NCBI GenBank assembly: GCA_009760885.1
Contig: CM019702.1
Location: 53,481,282 to 53,545,281, forward strand
Source of the DNA: Achatina immaculata
Lineage: Eukaryota; Mollusca; Gastropoda; Stylommatophora; Achatinidae
DNA length: 64,000 nucleotides
Direction of reading: 5' to 3'
Numbering within the stretch: the first letter of the stretch is position 1; each line of letters starts with the position of its first letter. The translations under genes were made by a program, and so were the position numbers. The notes beneath the pieces were generated by a model that did not search any database, was not told the DNA's origin, and saw nothing but the letters and a program-made list of their open reading frames with translations. Positions 12,008-23,870 of this stretch are shown piece by piece.

Positions 12008-13236
12008 TATCAGGTGCCATGCCGACTGGCATTTTCTATTATTCTTCTCCAGAGTACACGATCATTCATGCAGGCGACCAGCTCAGTTGGTGATCTCCTC
12101 TCACACCATCCCGTCAGACTGTCCAGTATCATTTCTCTTGGTCTTCCTCTAGATCTTCTTATTTCTATTTTTCCTGTTGTTATAATATTTTCTATGCCCC
12201 CTCTTCTCATTGCATGTCCTATGAAAGTACATTGTCTCTCTCTTATCTTTTTGACAAAGTTTATTGTCTCTCCAGCTCTTCTCATACATTCGTCATTAGT
12301 TATTTTTGTTGTCCAGGGGATTCGCAACATTCTTCTAATAAACCACATTTATGTTGCTTCCAATGATTTTTGTGCAGACTTGCCTATTGTCCATGATTAA
12401 CTTCCATATAACAAGATAGGTTCAATACAACATTTTAGGACACGTTTTCTAACATTAATTGATAAGGATGTATTTTTAATATGTTCCTCATTCTCTGAAG
12501 TGCAGTCTTTGCTTGAACTATTCTGTTCCTAATTTCTATTCTGCAATTCTCATCTGAAGTGATTACTGCTCCAAGGTATTTGAATCTCTGTACCTGCTTT
12601 AGAATAGTTTCGTTTAATTTTATATTGCATGCTGGTGGGTTCTGTTTCTTAGATATAACCATAGTCTCTGTCTTTTTGATGTTCAAAGTAAGGCCTTTCT
12701 GTTCACTTTCTCTGGCGACTTTATCCAAGAGATTTTGCAGGTCTTGTTGGTTCTCCGCTATCAGTACTGTGTCGTCAGCATACCGAAGGTTGTTAATATT
12801 GTATCCTCCAATTTTTATGCCTATTTCTGTGACGATCGTTCTTAGAATATTATCGCTGTACAAAGAAAAAAGGTCTGGAGATAGTACACATCCTTGTCGC
12901 ACCGCTTGATTTATCGGTTGATATTTTCCAGTTATATTTTCAACTCGAACTGCTGCTTCTTGCTGCCAGTATAGATGTTTTACAATCCTCAGGTCTTTGC
13001 CGTCTATACTGATGTCTTCAAGCATTTTAATAATTTCATTATGTTTCACCTTGTCGAATGCCTTGGTGTAATCAATGAAGCATAAGTAGAGATCTTTCTG
13101 TACTTCTAAAGCTCTTTCTGTTAGTGTTCGTAAAGCATAAACGGCATTGTGTGTTCCCTTTCTTTCAACAAATCCAAACTGTTCATCTGCTATTTCCATT
13201 TTTATCTTTTTCCTTGTTCTTCTCATAATAATTCTC
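11970..13236 (-). mobile_element. LINE-B copy 2: RTE-like reverse transcriptase fragment
   Basis: The main frame (12435-13226, 263 aa) holds most of an RT domain: LCFIDYTKAFDKVK, a VRQGCVLSPDLFSLY segment and the active site LRYADDTVLI. The C-terminal part (12010-12348, WCERRSPTEL and RGRPREM) lies in another frame. A frameshift near 12470 and two in-frame stops separate the two. The endonuclease domain is absent, so the copy is 5'-truncated. Its 3' end is a (CAT/ATG)n run at 11970-12007. It sits inside a receptor relic. It is better preserved than copy 1, so younger, but not functional. Confidence 0.9.
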
Positions 13237-13237
13237 A

Positions 13238-13930
13238 GGAAGAAGTTTCTTATTAGTGTATCGATTTTAATGTTATGCCTCTAAGTCTTGGCGAGATATA
13301 CGTCATATAGTTTCTCAGTATTTACTACTCATTTGAGTGTAAAGAAAAATATTATTTTATTAATTTTACAGTCTTCAAACTGAAGACATATATGCTAATT
13401 CGCTAATTCACTCGCCACAGCCAAAATCGGTACAACAAACTTGTCAAATCAAGCAATAATCATAATGGAAGTTATCACAACCATCGTAGTCAATTTCTTG
13501 TTACCACTAGAAACTCCATTATATTGTTCGGGAAGTGTCAACTTCATTAGCCGTTCTGTTTGTTTATGTAACTTAATTTATTATATCACAGTACATATAA
13601 TGATGATTAAACATCCCAGCGGTGGAATGATGAAGCTTGTGAGTAAAGAAATATGTTAAGCGCTTTCTTTATCATCCACGATAACGATATCAAGGTTATC
13701 TTTATTACTGAGCGGAGAAAACTTCACCCCAGTTATTTGATGCTCTACAGAAGGAACACACTAAGCTGTGATATGATGTACAGAAGGACGATAATGTTAA
13801 CATAGTTTTTAGTGATACAAAAGTTTTAATTTGTGAAAAAAATAAAAGTAATAAATAAGAAGCAATATATAACTTTCTCATATGAAATACATACATGACT
13901 TGCTTAGAAGCAACTGGCATCATTGTTAGG
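13238..13930 (-). pseudogene. GPCR exon 3 relic (copy G)
   Basis: Decayed TM4-TM7 exon. Fragments of the family pattern survive in three frames: a VKSF-like start followed by a hydrophobic TM4 stretch near 13790-13830, a TTTTCTCCGCT(C) block matching FSPLRNK near 13715, and the TM7/tail part near 13240-13360. Several stops and frameshifts. It shares about 1.2 kb, including downstream flank, with copy F. LINE-B copy 2 adjoins it. Confidence 0.6.
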
Positions 13931-14829
13931 ACAACAGGACTAAAACTAATAATAGTAAATATGTTTTAACCTTTTCCCTGTAACATACATCTCGAGGAGC
14001 GGTAATTGCAAAGGCACATCAACATCAACATCAATGTCAACAACATGAACGTCACAGAAGACAAGGTTGAGAGGGACTTGGACATCTGCCGTGACACACG
14101 TAGGGTGTACACAGAAAATATTAAAAGCTTATTAAACTCTGCTAAATAATTTTTCCCCATCTCAACATTTAATACATTTTTTAAACACTACAAAATAAAA
14201 TATATGTTGTAACTCTTGAAATCTTCCAACTCTCGTCGCATTTAAGTAACACGATATAGCTCATAACACTTTTAATTTTTTTTTCATAAACATTGTCACA
14301 CACAATCAAACTATAAGACAGAAAAATAAAATGTTTATTGTCAACACTTCCGCCTAACCACATAACACGTTTTCGATTTATCAATTCGACTCCTGTCGTA
14401 ACATTTAGTAACTCGACTCTAGAAACGGGACATTTGTAAAAGTAGAGGAAATGATTACATCACAAAGCATTGAATGACTATCTGCTGTTTCCCCCTATCT
14501 CTAACTTCGGCTATGATGTATCTCAGTGGTTACCACTTTAAAAAAGTCCCCGGCTCCGTGTTGTTTCACAATCAAAGCTTTTGCTGCACGTCTCACATTT
14601 AAAAGTTAAACATTTAGTGATATATTTGCAATAGGAGATGCTTGTGTTCTTCAATACAAAGATTAGCAAATAATCGACTGTTCACAGTTCTAGTTTTTAT
14701 GAAGTTTACAATCTGAACACAGTCTTCGAGTACACACCTGAGAGTTTCATTAAAATTCTTTGAAGCGAGTGCCTCAGGATTTATCATGCATTTGGTACCT
14801 ACAGTCTCAGGTTACACTTGCTTTATGTG
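13931..14829. other. flank of relic G, no gene
   Basis: Up to about 14540 this aligns with 7346-7800. A segment near 14010-14110 (CATCAACATCAA, GACATCTGCCGTG) matches intron 1 of A, B and C (19440-19510, 30620-30690, 53110-53170), so it is relic intron. Nothing coding is visible. Confidence 0.5.
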
Positions 14830-15690
14830 AGTTACAACACTACTGTTGCGGCCAGTCATTGTGGGAGCACCGTCGGTGCAAACACCGATGCAGTTCGTCC
14901 ACTTCAGTCCAAACGTTTTAAAAGAAAATCGTTTAAAACAAAAAAAAAAATATTCTGCCGTCGTTCTCGCTGACAGTGACTTGCAGAAAAGAAATTCCTC
15001 TTCAATATTAATTTACCTACAATACCGAACACAAACATGCACCTGTGATCTGCAGGCGATGTCATTTGACTCATCTAACTGAATAGCGAATTTAGTAGAT
15101 TGTACTCGTTCCTTTAGCTGCGCGACAATGTCCTCTCACATGTCTGATATTCTTCTGTGGGCAGTATCGTTCGAGATGGGAATGCTTTTCAGTTTAGTAA
15201 CGTATTCTGTGCCGAATAATACGTCACAAATGTCAATAGCGGTTGCCATGATAAGATCTTCTCCAGTCGTGTACTGTTTCTATGATTTTTCGATTCTATG
15301 GGCAATCACGTATGATGCTTTAAGAGTTTTTTCGTTGGGAGTGGCTCTTGTTTAACACTGTCTTCTGTTTACTATATTTCTCGGCTTTACTTTCGAAAAA
15401 TTCGTTGATTTTATTCTGTGGATATGGATTTCTTGTAGTTAGATGGCGACGCAATTTCGTCGGCTTCATTGCCTCATTAGAGAGGATATGCAAACAAATA
15501 ACACGGGTTTGGCAGATTTTGGTCATTTGTTGATGGAACGAAACCGTACTTAGTATACTCAATATCATATTTGCAAGCATATTTAATTTTCTTACAAGTA
15601 TCAACGTTAGCGTCGTTTCCCTGCCACTATTATCAATTTGTTTGCGCGAAGTCGAAGGCCTACGTTTCACAAATCGATCCATTTTAGCGC
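14830..15690 (-). mobile_element. hAT-type transposase relic (ZBED5/SCAND3-like)
   Basis: Read on the minus strand from an ATG at 15682, the first frame (to 15320) contains an LSNEAMKPTKLRRHLTTRN segment, the second half of a BED zinc finger, followed by NEFFESKAE. Pieces in another frame then read like AIDICDVLFGTEYVTKLK, FAIQLDES and FLFCKSL. The last recognised block near 14840-14900 reads CIGVCTDGAPTMTGRNSS, which contains an expected hAT catalytic aspartate. Stops and frameshifts show that it is dead. The C-terminal dimerisation region is missing. Terminal inverted repeats were not identified. Confidence 0.8.
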
Positions 15691-16396
15691 CTAAAGTTTT
15701 AAAGTTTAAATAATAGAAAAGGTTATCTGAAAAGTCTCAACGATCACTACGTGGTTTATCGGAATCAGTTGATTAATCCAATACGAATTACACACAGCAC
15801 CAAGACCGAATACAGTTCTCAATCAAACGAAATATGATTGTTATACTAAAAACGATTGCTGAGAATTATATTTCACTTCTGCTCTATCGCACAATCTACG
15901 CCGACTGTTCTCTAAAATTACATTGTAAAACTGCATGAATGAGCAACACGGTCAGAAAGACGCCAGTGTTGCACGTCAGGAGCGATGCCACCTTTTTGTG
16001 TACATCACATTTCTGTTTGATGCTGGAAGAAACGCTTTCTGGGCCATGCTTTCTCCAACAGCCGCGCTACCGACATACTAATAAAGCGACCTATAATTCT
16101 GTGGCTTGCATCCATGCAGTCTGCCGCTATGCACTGCGTGAAGAATGCGGACTAATGTTTTAGTGTATCTACTCCTTTCTCTCCTTTTGCTGCTTTGAGA
16201 CTTCAGCGCAGCCCACAATACTCCCTGTCACAGCCAACCTTTGGGTCGCGGTCTATGGGTTGGTCTACAGGAGCGGTCAACAAAACTTGAAACGTGTTTA
16301 CATGTCTTTAGCAATTGATGGATAATATGATAGCAACATGTTAACTCGACCTTAGCAGCTTCTTAAGAACACGTGTAAACATGTCTTTATCAACGA
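15691..16396. other. unassigned sequence
   Basis: No homology to the receptor blocks noticed up to about 16270. It may include further hAT sequence (a TTTGGGTCGCGG stretch near 16240), but this is only suggestive. A segment near 16285-16345 (TTGAAACGTGTTTACATGTCTTTAGCA) matches 27755-27810 downstream of gene B. Confidence 0.4.
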
Positions 16397-16407
16397 AAGA
16401 GTAAATT

Positions 16408-16737
16408 CATTCATTCATTTGCATGTCCCTTGTGGAACTTTGCCTCCCAAACAGCACTCCTGTAGACCTCTCGGTTGTGAGCAAGATGGCTTGCTGCTGA
16501 TGCATCCATTTGCAGATCGTCAACGATGTCTTGCAGTCATCTTCGCCTTGGTCTTTCTCTCTTTCTTTTTCCCATTATGTATCCTTCCAATACGGTCTTC
16601 TCTAAATTATCATGACGTTTAATGTGTCCAAAATATTTAAGTTTTCTCTCTTTAATCCTCTATACTAGCCAGCCTTCTTCAGTATTAAACTCTTGTAGTA
16701 TAGATATATTTGTAAATATATCTATACTAAGATATAT
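16408..16737 (-). mobile_element. LINE-D copy 1: 3' fragment with (TGAA)n tail
   Basis: A 330-bp fragment of a non-LTR element on the minus strand, corresponding to the C-terminal ILQEL...WLV...KYFGHIKRH...RGRPK region seen better in the copy at 45551-45884. It ends in ATGAATGAATGAA. A perfect 11-bp target duplication AAGAGTAAATT (16397-16407 and 16738-16748) defines both ends. Confidence 0.9.
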
Positions 16738-16748
16738 AAGAGTAAATT

Positions 16749-17593
16749 AATCACTTTAATTTAGACTCGAACGACTGTCACATAGAGGTACTTACATAGC
16801 GATTTAATAATGACTGACAGAGCAACTTAGTTGCCTGCTTAATTCTCCGCAGTCAGCTTTGAAATTCCTCATTACCTTTCCCGTATGTCAATTAATGAAG
16901 ACAAGAAAAAAAAAGAAGAAGGAAATGTTTTATGAAGCTAAACTGTAGCATTGTATAACAAACAGAAATAAAACATCTTATGTAAAAACTCATCGATTCC
17001 ATAGAACAAGAAAAAATAATTGTGGAAACAGAATAATGAAGATTATAAGTAGAACTGATAATTTTAGTCTTCTAAATCAGAGAATCAATTAGTTTTGTTG
17101 CGCGAGCGATTGATCAGTGATTGTTTGGCCCATGTACACGTAAAAGAGTGAACAAGCACATAAAACATGTACAACTTTGATATAAAAAATATCTTTACAG
17201 CAAAGACATCGAGAATTACGAAAAACGAGTATTTATTTTTTTTCAAAACGCAAAATGAATATCCAAAGATATCTCCTTTAGTGTAAGGTTATCAATTCTA
17301 GAGCAAGAGGAAGGGAAGTATGCAATAGGATAATAAAAATAACTCCGTGGTAAAACATGACGCTAAAATGTATTTAAATTAAGAATTTCATTGTCTTATT
17401 CCACCATCCATTCTGAAAATGTCTTGTTGATATTGCGTTTGTCCAATTCGACGTGCACTGTAGTATCACGGTTTTTATTATTCACTTTATTATTTACATA
17501 TTAAATTTTTATCTAGAGAGAGTGTGGCCATCCTATAGATTAAAGCGATTAGAATTTGCACCAGTATTAAATATAAGCTCTATGGTTAGTATT
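16749..17593. other. 3' flank of gene A
   Basis: Aligns with 27820-28640 (gene B) and 48950-49430 (gene C), for instance the ATAACTCCGTGG(T)AAAA landmark and the TATTCACATATTG-type stretch. It probably contains the 3' UTR of gene A; minus-strand AATAAA-type signals (TTTATT on +) occur around 17475-17490, too many in AT-rich DNA to single one out. Confidence 0.45.
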
Positions 17594-19664
17594 TTATTTG
17601 TTTTCTGTTGATTGTGTTCGGAACACAGCTCGTAAAGTTTCTCTGTATTTACTGCTCATGTAATAGTAAATAAAAATATTCATTGATGAGTTCACTGCCT
17701 CCAGAACAAAGACAATTCCGAAAAGTATTATTCCAATCTTTAAATATTTACCACCAAAGCGAAGCTCTTGTTCCAACGCTATAGCCAGCACAGCGATACA
17801 GAGTGGTGAAAAGCAAACAATAAACAAAGTAGAAATCATTACAACCATTTTGGCCACTTTCTGGTTACGGCTGGAGATTCTGTCAGCTTGTGCAGAAGCT
17901 GCGAAGGCCTTTCTCCATTGTGTTTGCTTCTGTAATGCAACTACCAGTATCACAGTGCAGATAACGATGATAACAAAAGCTGTCATTGGAATGATGAAAT
18001 TGTTTATAACATAAGAAATGCTTTCAATGTTTTCGCCATCATCCACAAAAACACGACCAAGGATAGTCTTATTTCTTAATGGAGAAAATTTCATTTCCAG
18101 TTTACTGGCAGCGTACAGAGGGGATATACTAATCTGGAGAATGATGAATACAATAACGATAATGATGGTCATCTTTTTTGACGACAGAAAGCTTTTCACC
18201 TGAATAGAAAACAAAAAAAAAAATACATTAATCTTTTTCTTTCTTTTTTTTTTTTGTTTCTGGATTTTTTCCATTTTTTTAAAGATTCCCAGCCGTTGAG
18301 CATCAGTGATGCATACAACTGACGCTATCTAGATCATCACTTTGTAATATCCATGTAGTTCTTAAAGGGAATTTATTTAAAGTGGATTGTAAGTTAAAGG
18401 AGGTCTCTATTAGAGACACCATATTTATTTCAGTTTATTACTAAAAAATAAAAAATGATGTCAAGGTAAGGCTTAAAAATATTTTTGATATATTTATTCT
18501 TCGAAAGACGTCTGTCTTCCTTTGTCACAAAGATTCAAAATATTTTCTAATTGAGAGGCAATAATCTCATGAAAAAAATAATAAACATTATGTAAAAAAA
18601 GAAACAAAATTATATCCACATGTATTACAAAATTAAAAACGTAACTCTCAACCTTTAACGGAGCTATTATGCACAAACATCTTTCCAGGGTGATTACTGC
18701 TGTGATCCAGCTGCTCACTCGGGTGAAGGTCATATGTGGTATTGTAAAGATGAAGAAGCAAACCTCTATGGGTTCCAAATGCAAGTCAGCTGTAACCATT
18801 GACGGGCTGAACATAACATTTAATCCCACGAGAGTTATAAGTGAGCCAAGGTCAGAAATGGCCAGACCTGTGTATGAACATCATTGCATTAAATTCACTA
18901 AAATATAAGGTTACTTAATCCTCTTACAAACCAGATATATAAGTACATGGAAAAAAACAAGACATTTTCTTTGTGATTTCAGTTGTCATTGTTTTAGATT
19001 TTCGCTTGTTGTATTAGCGATCGCATGTGGCAGAAGAGGGTTTTTAGGAATAGATCGTTTTTAGTCATAAAGCATTTTTTCATTTATTCGAAAAGGTCAA
19101 CAGACACAATATCCAGATATGCGGATCCCAGAATTCACATTCTAGGAACGAGATCGAACATGCGAATCCCAAAGTGAACATGCTTTTTGCCATTTCCAGA
19201 TGACTCGTGTCTAGTTCATTCTTTTCCATTGAGGCTAGCCTTACAGTGCACCTGAGCATGCAGGAGAGTCGATAAATGGCACATATCACGAATGACAAGA
19301 AAAATGAGTTTATTTTGTAAGAAAACGAGACCCCGATGTATTGATTTTGGAAGGTTCGATAATATCTAAAACACCACAAGCCAGATCAGCTGTTTGGTCG
19401 TGCGGCAGACTGTAGTAATTGTGAAGGGACATCGAGATCAACATAAACATCAAGAACGCCATAGAAGACATGCTTGAGAGGGACCTGGACATCTTCCGTG
19501 TCATACGTAGGACGCATACATATAATATTAAAAAGCTTATATTTCTCTTTCAAACAGTGGTAATAATATGTATTTCTGTTCTGTGTTGGTAAAAATATGC
19601 TATTCCAAAATCGAGCAATAATTTGTGCCAACCATAATCCTTTCACTAAACACACACAAGCACC

Positions 19665-19728
<64 letters not shown>

Positions 19729-19858
19729 ACATGAGGGTGAAAACGCTGTCCAATTAGGTAATCAGCGACCCATATCTGATATGCTAGGGTCAGGTTTAGG
19801 GAACCATAGCTATCCAAGACCCTGTCAGACCTCTTAGATAACAATAGTAATTTACTAT

Positions 19859-19901
<43 letters not shown>

Positions 19902-20323
19902 AGGAAAATCAGGGTTGTTTTATAAAAAAGTCAATTTTATGTCTCAGCCTACAGTTTCCATTAATTAGTTACCTGTTTTGAGCTTATTATGTCTTGAGAT
20001 TTTATTTTTAAACACCAGAGTCAACATTAACATAGATTAACTATTACTTATATATTGTTTGAAAAGTTTATGCTCTTCTTACCAAGTAGACTGATGTTGA
20101 CAGAATCTTTGAAATCCTGTTTGATGAAACAGATGATATTGATGACATTTGTCACTATACCAAATACGCTAATGAACTGACACAGCACTCCGTAGACAAT
20201 CCACGTAAAAGTTAGCATTGCTTCATCACTGATTCCAGAGTCATCAATTATTTTCAGGTCCCGAGGTTCTGATTTCTCCAATGACTCTATGTTAGATGAT
20301 GACTCAGATTTTAACTCCATCAC
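17594..20323 (-). CDS. GPCR A, chemosensory-receptor-like, three exons
   Basis: Predicted 353-aa seven-helix receptor for the plasma membrane. Exons (minus): 20323-20083, 18867-18653, 18199-17594. Donors GGTAAGAA and AAG|GTTGAG and acceptors CACAG|GT and TTCAG|GTG are in sight and keep the frame. Exon 1 gives an N-terminus with DDSGISDEA and TM1 (GIVTNVINI). Exon 2 gives TM2 (LAISDL, 82-87), the cysteine before TM3 (C117) and ERC (142-144), the DRY-box equivalent. Exon 3 gives TM4 to TM7, with FSP in TM6 and NSSMNIFIYYY in place of NPxxY. The pattern is that of gastropod chemosensory-type receptors known to me from Aplysia and Elysia; ligand unknown. Intron 1 (1215 bp) holds TA repeats. No lesions seen. 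An extra 5' untranslated exon cannot be excluded. Confidence 0.85.
19665..19898. repeat. two (TA)n arrays in intron 1 of gene A
   Basis: TA runs at about 19668-19726 and 19855-19898, separated by a short segment carrying the AATCAGCGACCCATAT module found also in intron 1 of gene B. Open frames rich in alternating I and Y come only from the repeat. Confidence 0.9.
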
Positions 20324-20666
20324 CGATTCCGTAATGTCAAAAAATGAATCTTACATGATGTTAAGTATATTCACTTCAAGATATCTTTATTACATCTCCA
20401 GTATCTTTGTCCGCCGTTACAGAAAAGACAAAAAAACAATTCTTCTGTTTGTAACTAATCATATTTACATGATACATTAACGTCAGACCTCATCCATGGA
20501 TCCACGGAAACAAATGTATCTTGTACTGAGCCTGTGTAAAGTATGGAAATATATGACATTATATTACGCGTGTAATTGTTATAAATATAGTTTTAATCTT
20601 CGCTTCTTAAATTTTAAAATACATTTTAAATGTATAAACTTTCTTCTATATTTTTTGTTAGTAATA
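20324..20666. other. 5' flank of gene A
   Basis: Equivalent to 434-760, 33153-33290 and 53768-54120. The conserved TGTCAAAA(A/G)ATGAAT and TTCAAGATAT landmarks lie just upstream of the start codon and are shared by A, B and C, so they may be 5' UTR or promoter. No TATA box is obvious. Confidence 0.45.
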
Positions 20667-21647
20667 CAGGATCCGGCATAATGCATAGCTGGATTTAACT
20701 GACGTAGTGCACAGAAACTAAATACGTGTAAAAATAAAAACAGGATGCCAGATATGAAGCAAACAAACGATCACTTTTAACAATGGCTTCTTGGCAAACA
20801 CAACATCGCGCATTCACCGTTGAAACTTATATTAAAAGTGGAGAATCCCCTAGTACTGTACAACAAGAATTTCAACGCCATTTTGAGTTGCATCCACGTG
20901 ATAATATTCGCGATCTTAGGACAAAACAGTTTTGAAGTGGGTCAAAACATTTAAGGAAACCGCTAAAATTGCCTAATAACAAGTCTACTGGTCGTCCAAG
21001 AACTCAACAGACACCTGAACGAATTAAAGAAGTCAGCAACGAATTGCTGAGTAGCCCTCGGCGATCAGCTGTTAGGAACGCTTTGGCACCTGTCATCCTC
21101 TTACTGTTAATAGTGATCTTTATGTGCATATGGTAACTGAATACTTCATTCCAGAACTGACCAATAGAAATAAGAGACTAATATGGTTTAAACAAGATGG
21201 AGCATCTGTCCACACAACCCGTCAGTCCATGGCCATGTTGCGACAAGCATTTTCCAATCGTTTTATTTCCAGATTTGAGGATGTTCATTGGCCGGCAAGG
21301 TCACCGGATTTATCGGCCACAGACTTATTTGTGTGGGGGTGTCTCAAGAACACAGTGTATGCTAGTCGACTACAGTCAATTGCAGAACTAAAAGATCGAA
21401 TCCGACACTGCATTCAAAATATCCCTTTGAACATGTTAAATGGTGTTATGCAGACGCATGGCTCAATGATTAAATATAATTGCCGTAATCTAACCGGCGT
21501 AATTTTCAAAACCTAAATATGATTGTCAGTAGTAATAAAAATACCAACTTTTCGGAGTTTCATTTCACTTTTTTTAACCAAAAACATGTATAGCGCTTAT
21601 TTATTTTCCATTTTAAAAAATCCAGCTATGCTTTATGTCGGACTCTG
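20667..21647 (+). mobile_element. Tc1/mariner-superfamily element, internally deleted
   Basis: A 981-bp element with TIRs of about 30-34 bp (left CAGGATCCGGCATAATGCAT, right complement CAGAGTCCGACATAAAGCAT), flanked by a duplicated TA (20665-20666, 21648-21649). The N-terminal HTH part starts near 20783 and has an early stop near 20933. The C-terminal part (21124-21516) carries WFKQDGASVHT with the second catalytic aspartate and WPARSPDLSATDLFVWG with the conserved C-terminal motif. The stretch that should hold the first catalytic aspartate, between about 21080 and 21110, is deleted. It cannot encode a working transposase. The receptor blocks at 755-765 and 33290 show the empty site. Confidence 0.9.
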
Positions 21648-21929
21648 TATGAATGAAATCGTTGCTTAATTCAAGAAATGTATGAGAAAAACGAAGTGCG
21701 TATAAGAAAATGTGAAATATAAAAAAGATATAGCCTTGAATAACACTCGTATTTTATTAGTTGTAAACAACTGAGCTAGATTATCTTCCTGCTTTACTCT
21801 ACAAGATTATAGTATCTAATACGTATCCTTCAGTCTAAAACTTTATAGCGGTTATATTTTCATTTGTGTTCACTATCATAATATAAAATATAGTGGAACT
21901 CCATAGCATGACCAATCGTGTGAGAACTT

Positions 21930-23528
21930 CTTTTGTTTAAATTTCACCTGATATCCATACATCCAAGCCTTCTTTATCCCTATCTGAGGCATACGTTATC
22001 GACAAGGGCTCTTCATTTATTTCTGTTCTGGCTTCTCCTTATATCCTTCTCCAGGTGTAGTTCATCTTTTTTTATCTCTACACCAGGACCTCTTCTCCAG
22101 GTGTTTCTAGGTCTTCATTGTTTCCTCTTACCCTGGTCACCAGAAATCTTCTGTCTCAAACCACGCTGACATTCTCCCGTTAAAAGTGTATGATATTGTT
22201 AACCGCGTCTCCAGAACAAATTCGTCTTCTCTTTCACTTTCAGAAGCACTGACATGCCTTAGGACTACTACACAAGTGTAGTTTAATTTGTTAACGCGCA
22301 GTATAATTTACAACGATTCTGCATTTGCCCTATAAACTAAACATGCAACAGCCTGCAATTCTGTGAACACTATTTACTTTCATGAAAGCTTTTCTGTGTT
22401 CATTATTTAAATATTTAGATATTAAATGTGTCTTCTTTCACTATCATTAGATATTAAATGTGTCTTCTTTTCACTATCTTAATACCTCTTCTTGTACTAC
22501 TAAAAAATAAATGAATTATAAATATGCATATAGATATATATATATGCATATTTTTAATTCATTTATTATATATATATATATATACCACACAAACAGAAAC
22601 ACGAAAGATAATAGCGTGAATTTAACCGTTTACGGGAATAATGCGATTTGATAAATGCGTTTAATTTGTGTCTTTTATGGAAATCATACAGAAAATACGT
22701 TTCATGCCATTATTGACTTCTCAAATAATTACCACGTTGTGTTTCAAAATAACCCTGATATTAAACTTGTTTGACATGTGGCTACATTACGTTGTGCACA
22801 ATTTCTAATCTGACATAATGGTGGTATATTCACGTTAAATATAGTTTACATTTTTGGGAAAATAACAGATTCAGACATGTGAATACTTCTTTTGTTTAAA
22901 TTTCACCTGATATCCATACATCCAAGCCGTCTTTACCCCTATCTGAGGTATAGGTCATCGACAAGGGCTCTTCATTTATTTCTGTCCTGGGCTTCTCCTT
23001 ATATCCTTCTCCAAGTGTAGTCCATCTTTCTCATCTCTACACCAGGACCTCTTCTCCAGGTGTTTCTAGGTCTTCATTGTTTCCCCTTACTCTGGTCACC
23101 AGAAATCGTCTGACTCAAACCACGCTGACATTCTCCTGTTAAAAGTGTATGATATTCTTAACCAAGTCTCCAGAACAAATTCGTCTTCTCTTTCACTTTC
23201 AGAAGCACTGACATGCCTTAGGATTACTACACAAGTGTAGTTTAATTTGGTTTACACGCGGTATAATTTACAACGATTCTGCATTTGCCCTATAAACTAA
23301 ACATGCAACAGCCTGCAATTCTGTGAACACTATTTACTTTCACGAAAGCTTTTCTGTGTTCATTATTTAAATATTTAGATATTAAGTGTGTCTTCTTTCA
23401 CTATCATTAGATATTAAATGTGTCTTCTTTTCACTATCTTAATACCTCTTCTACTACTAAAAAATAAATGAATTTTAAATATACATGTAATATATATGTA
23501 TATATATATGGATATTTATAATTCATTT

Positions 23529-23561
<33 letters not shown>

Positions 23562-23870
23562 CTACAGTATAACAAGAAAGATAATAGCGTGAATTTAACT
23601 GTTTGCGGGAATAATGCGATTTGATAAATGCGTTTAATTTGTGTCTTTTATGGAAATCATATTGAAAATACGTTGCCTGCCATTATTGACTTCTCAAATA
23701 ATTACCACGTTGTGTTTCAAAATAACCCGGATATTAAAATTGTTTGACATGTGGCTACAAAACGTTGCGCACAATTTCTAATCTGACATAATGGTGGTAT
23801 ATTCACGTTAAATATAGTTTACATTTTTGGGAAAATAACAGATTCAGACATGTGAATATTTCTTTTGGAT
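21930..23870. repeat. 960-bp tandem duplication in the block flank
   Basis: Two near-identical copies, about 21930-22888 and 22889-23870, offset by 959-960 bp (for example GCATTTGCCC at 22321 and 23281). The other blocks carry this stretch once. The junction shows short homology (CTTCTTTTG). Both copies include a (TA)n run, different in length. Non-coding. Confidence 0.9.

Noticed and set aside
16200..16270. Terminal inverted repeat of the hAT relic
   Set aside because: A TTTGGGTCGCGG stretch is suggestive, but no matching partner was found on the other side of the relic.
19625..19844. Open frames with alternating Ile-Tyr
   Set aside because: Produced by the (TA)n array in intron 1 of gene A.
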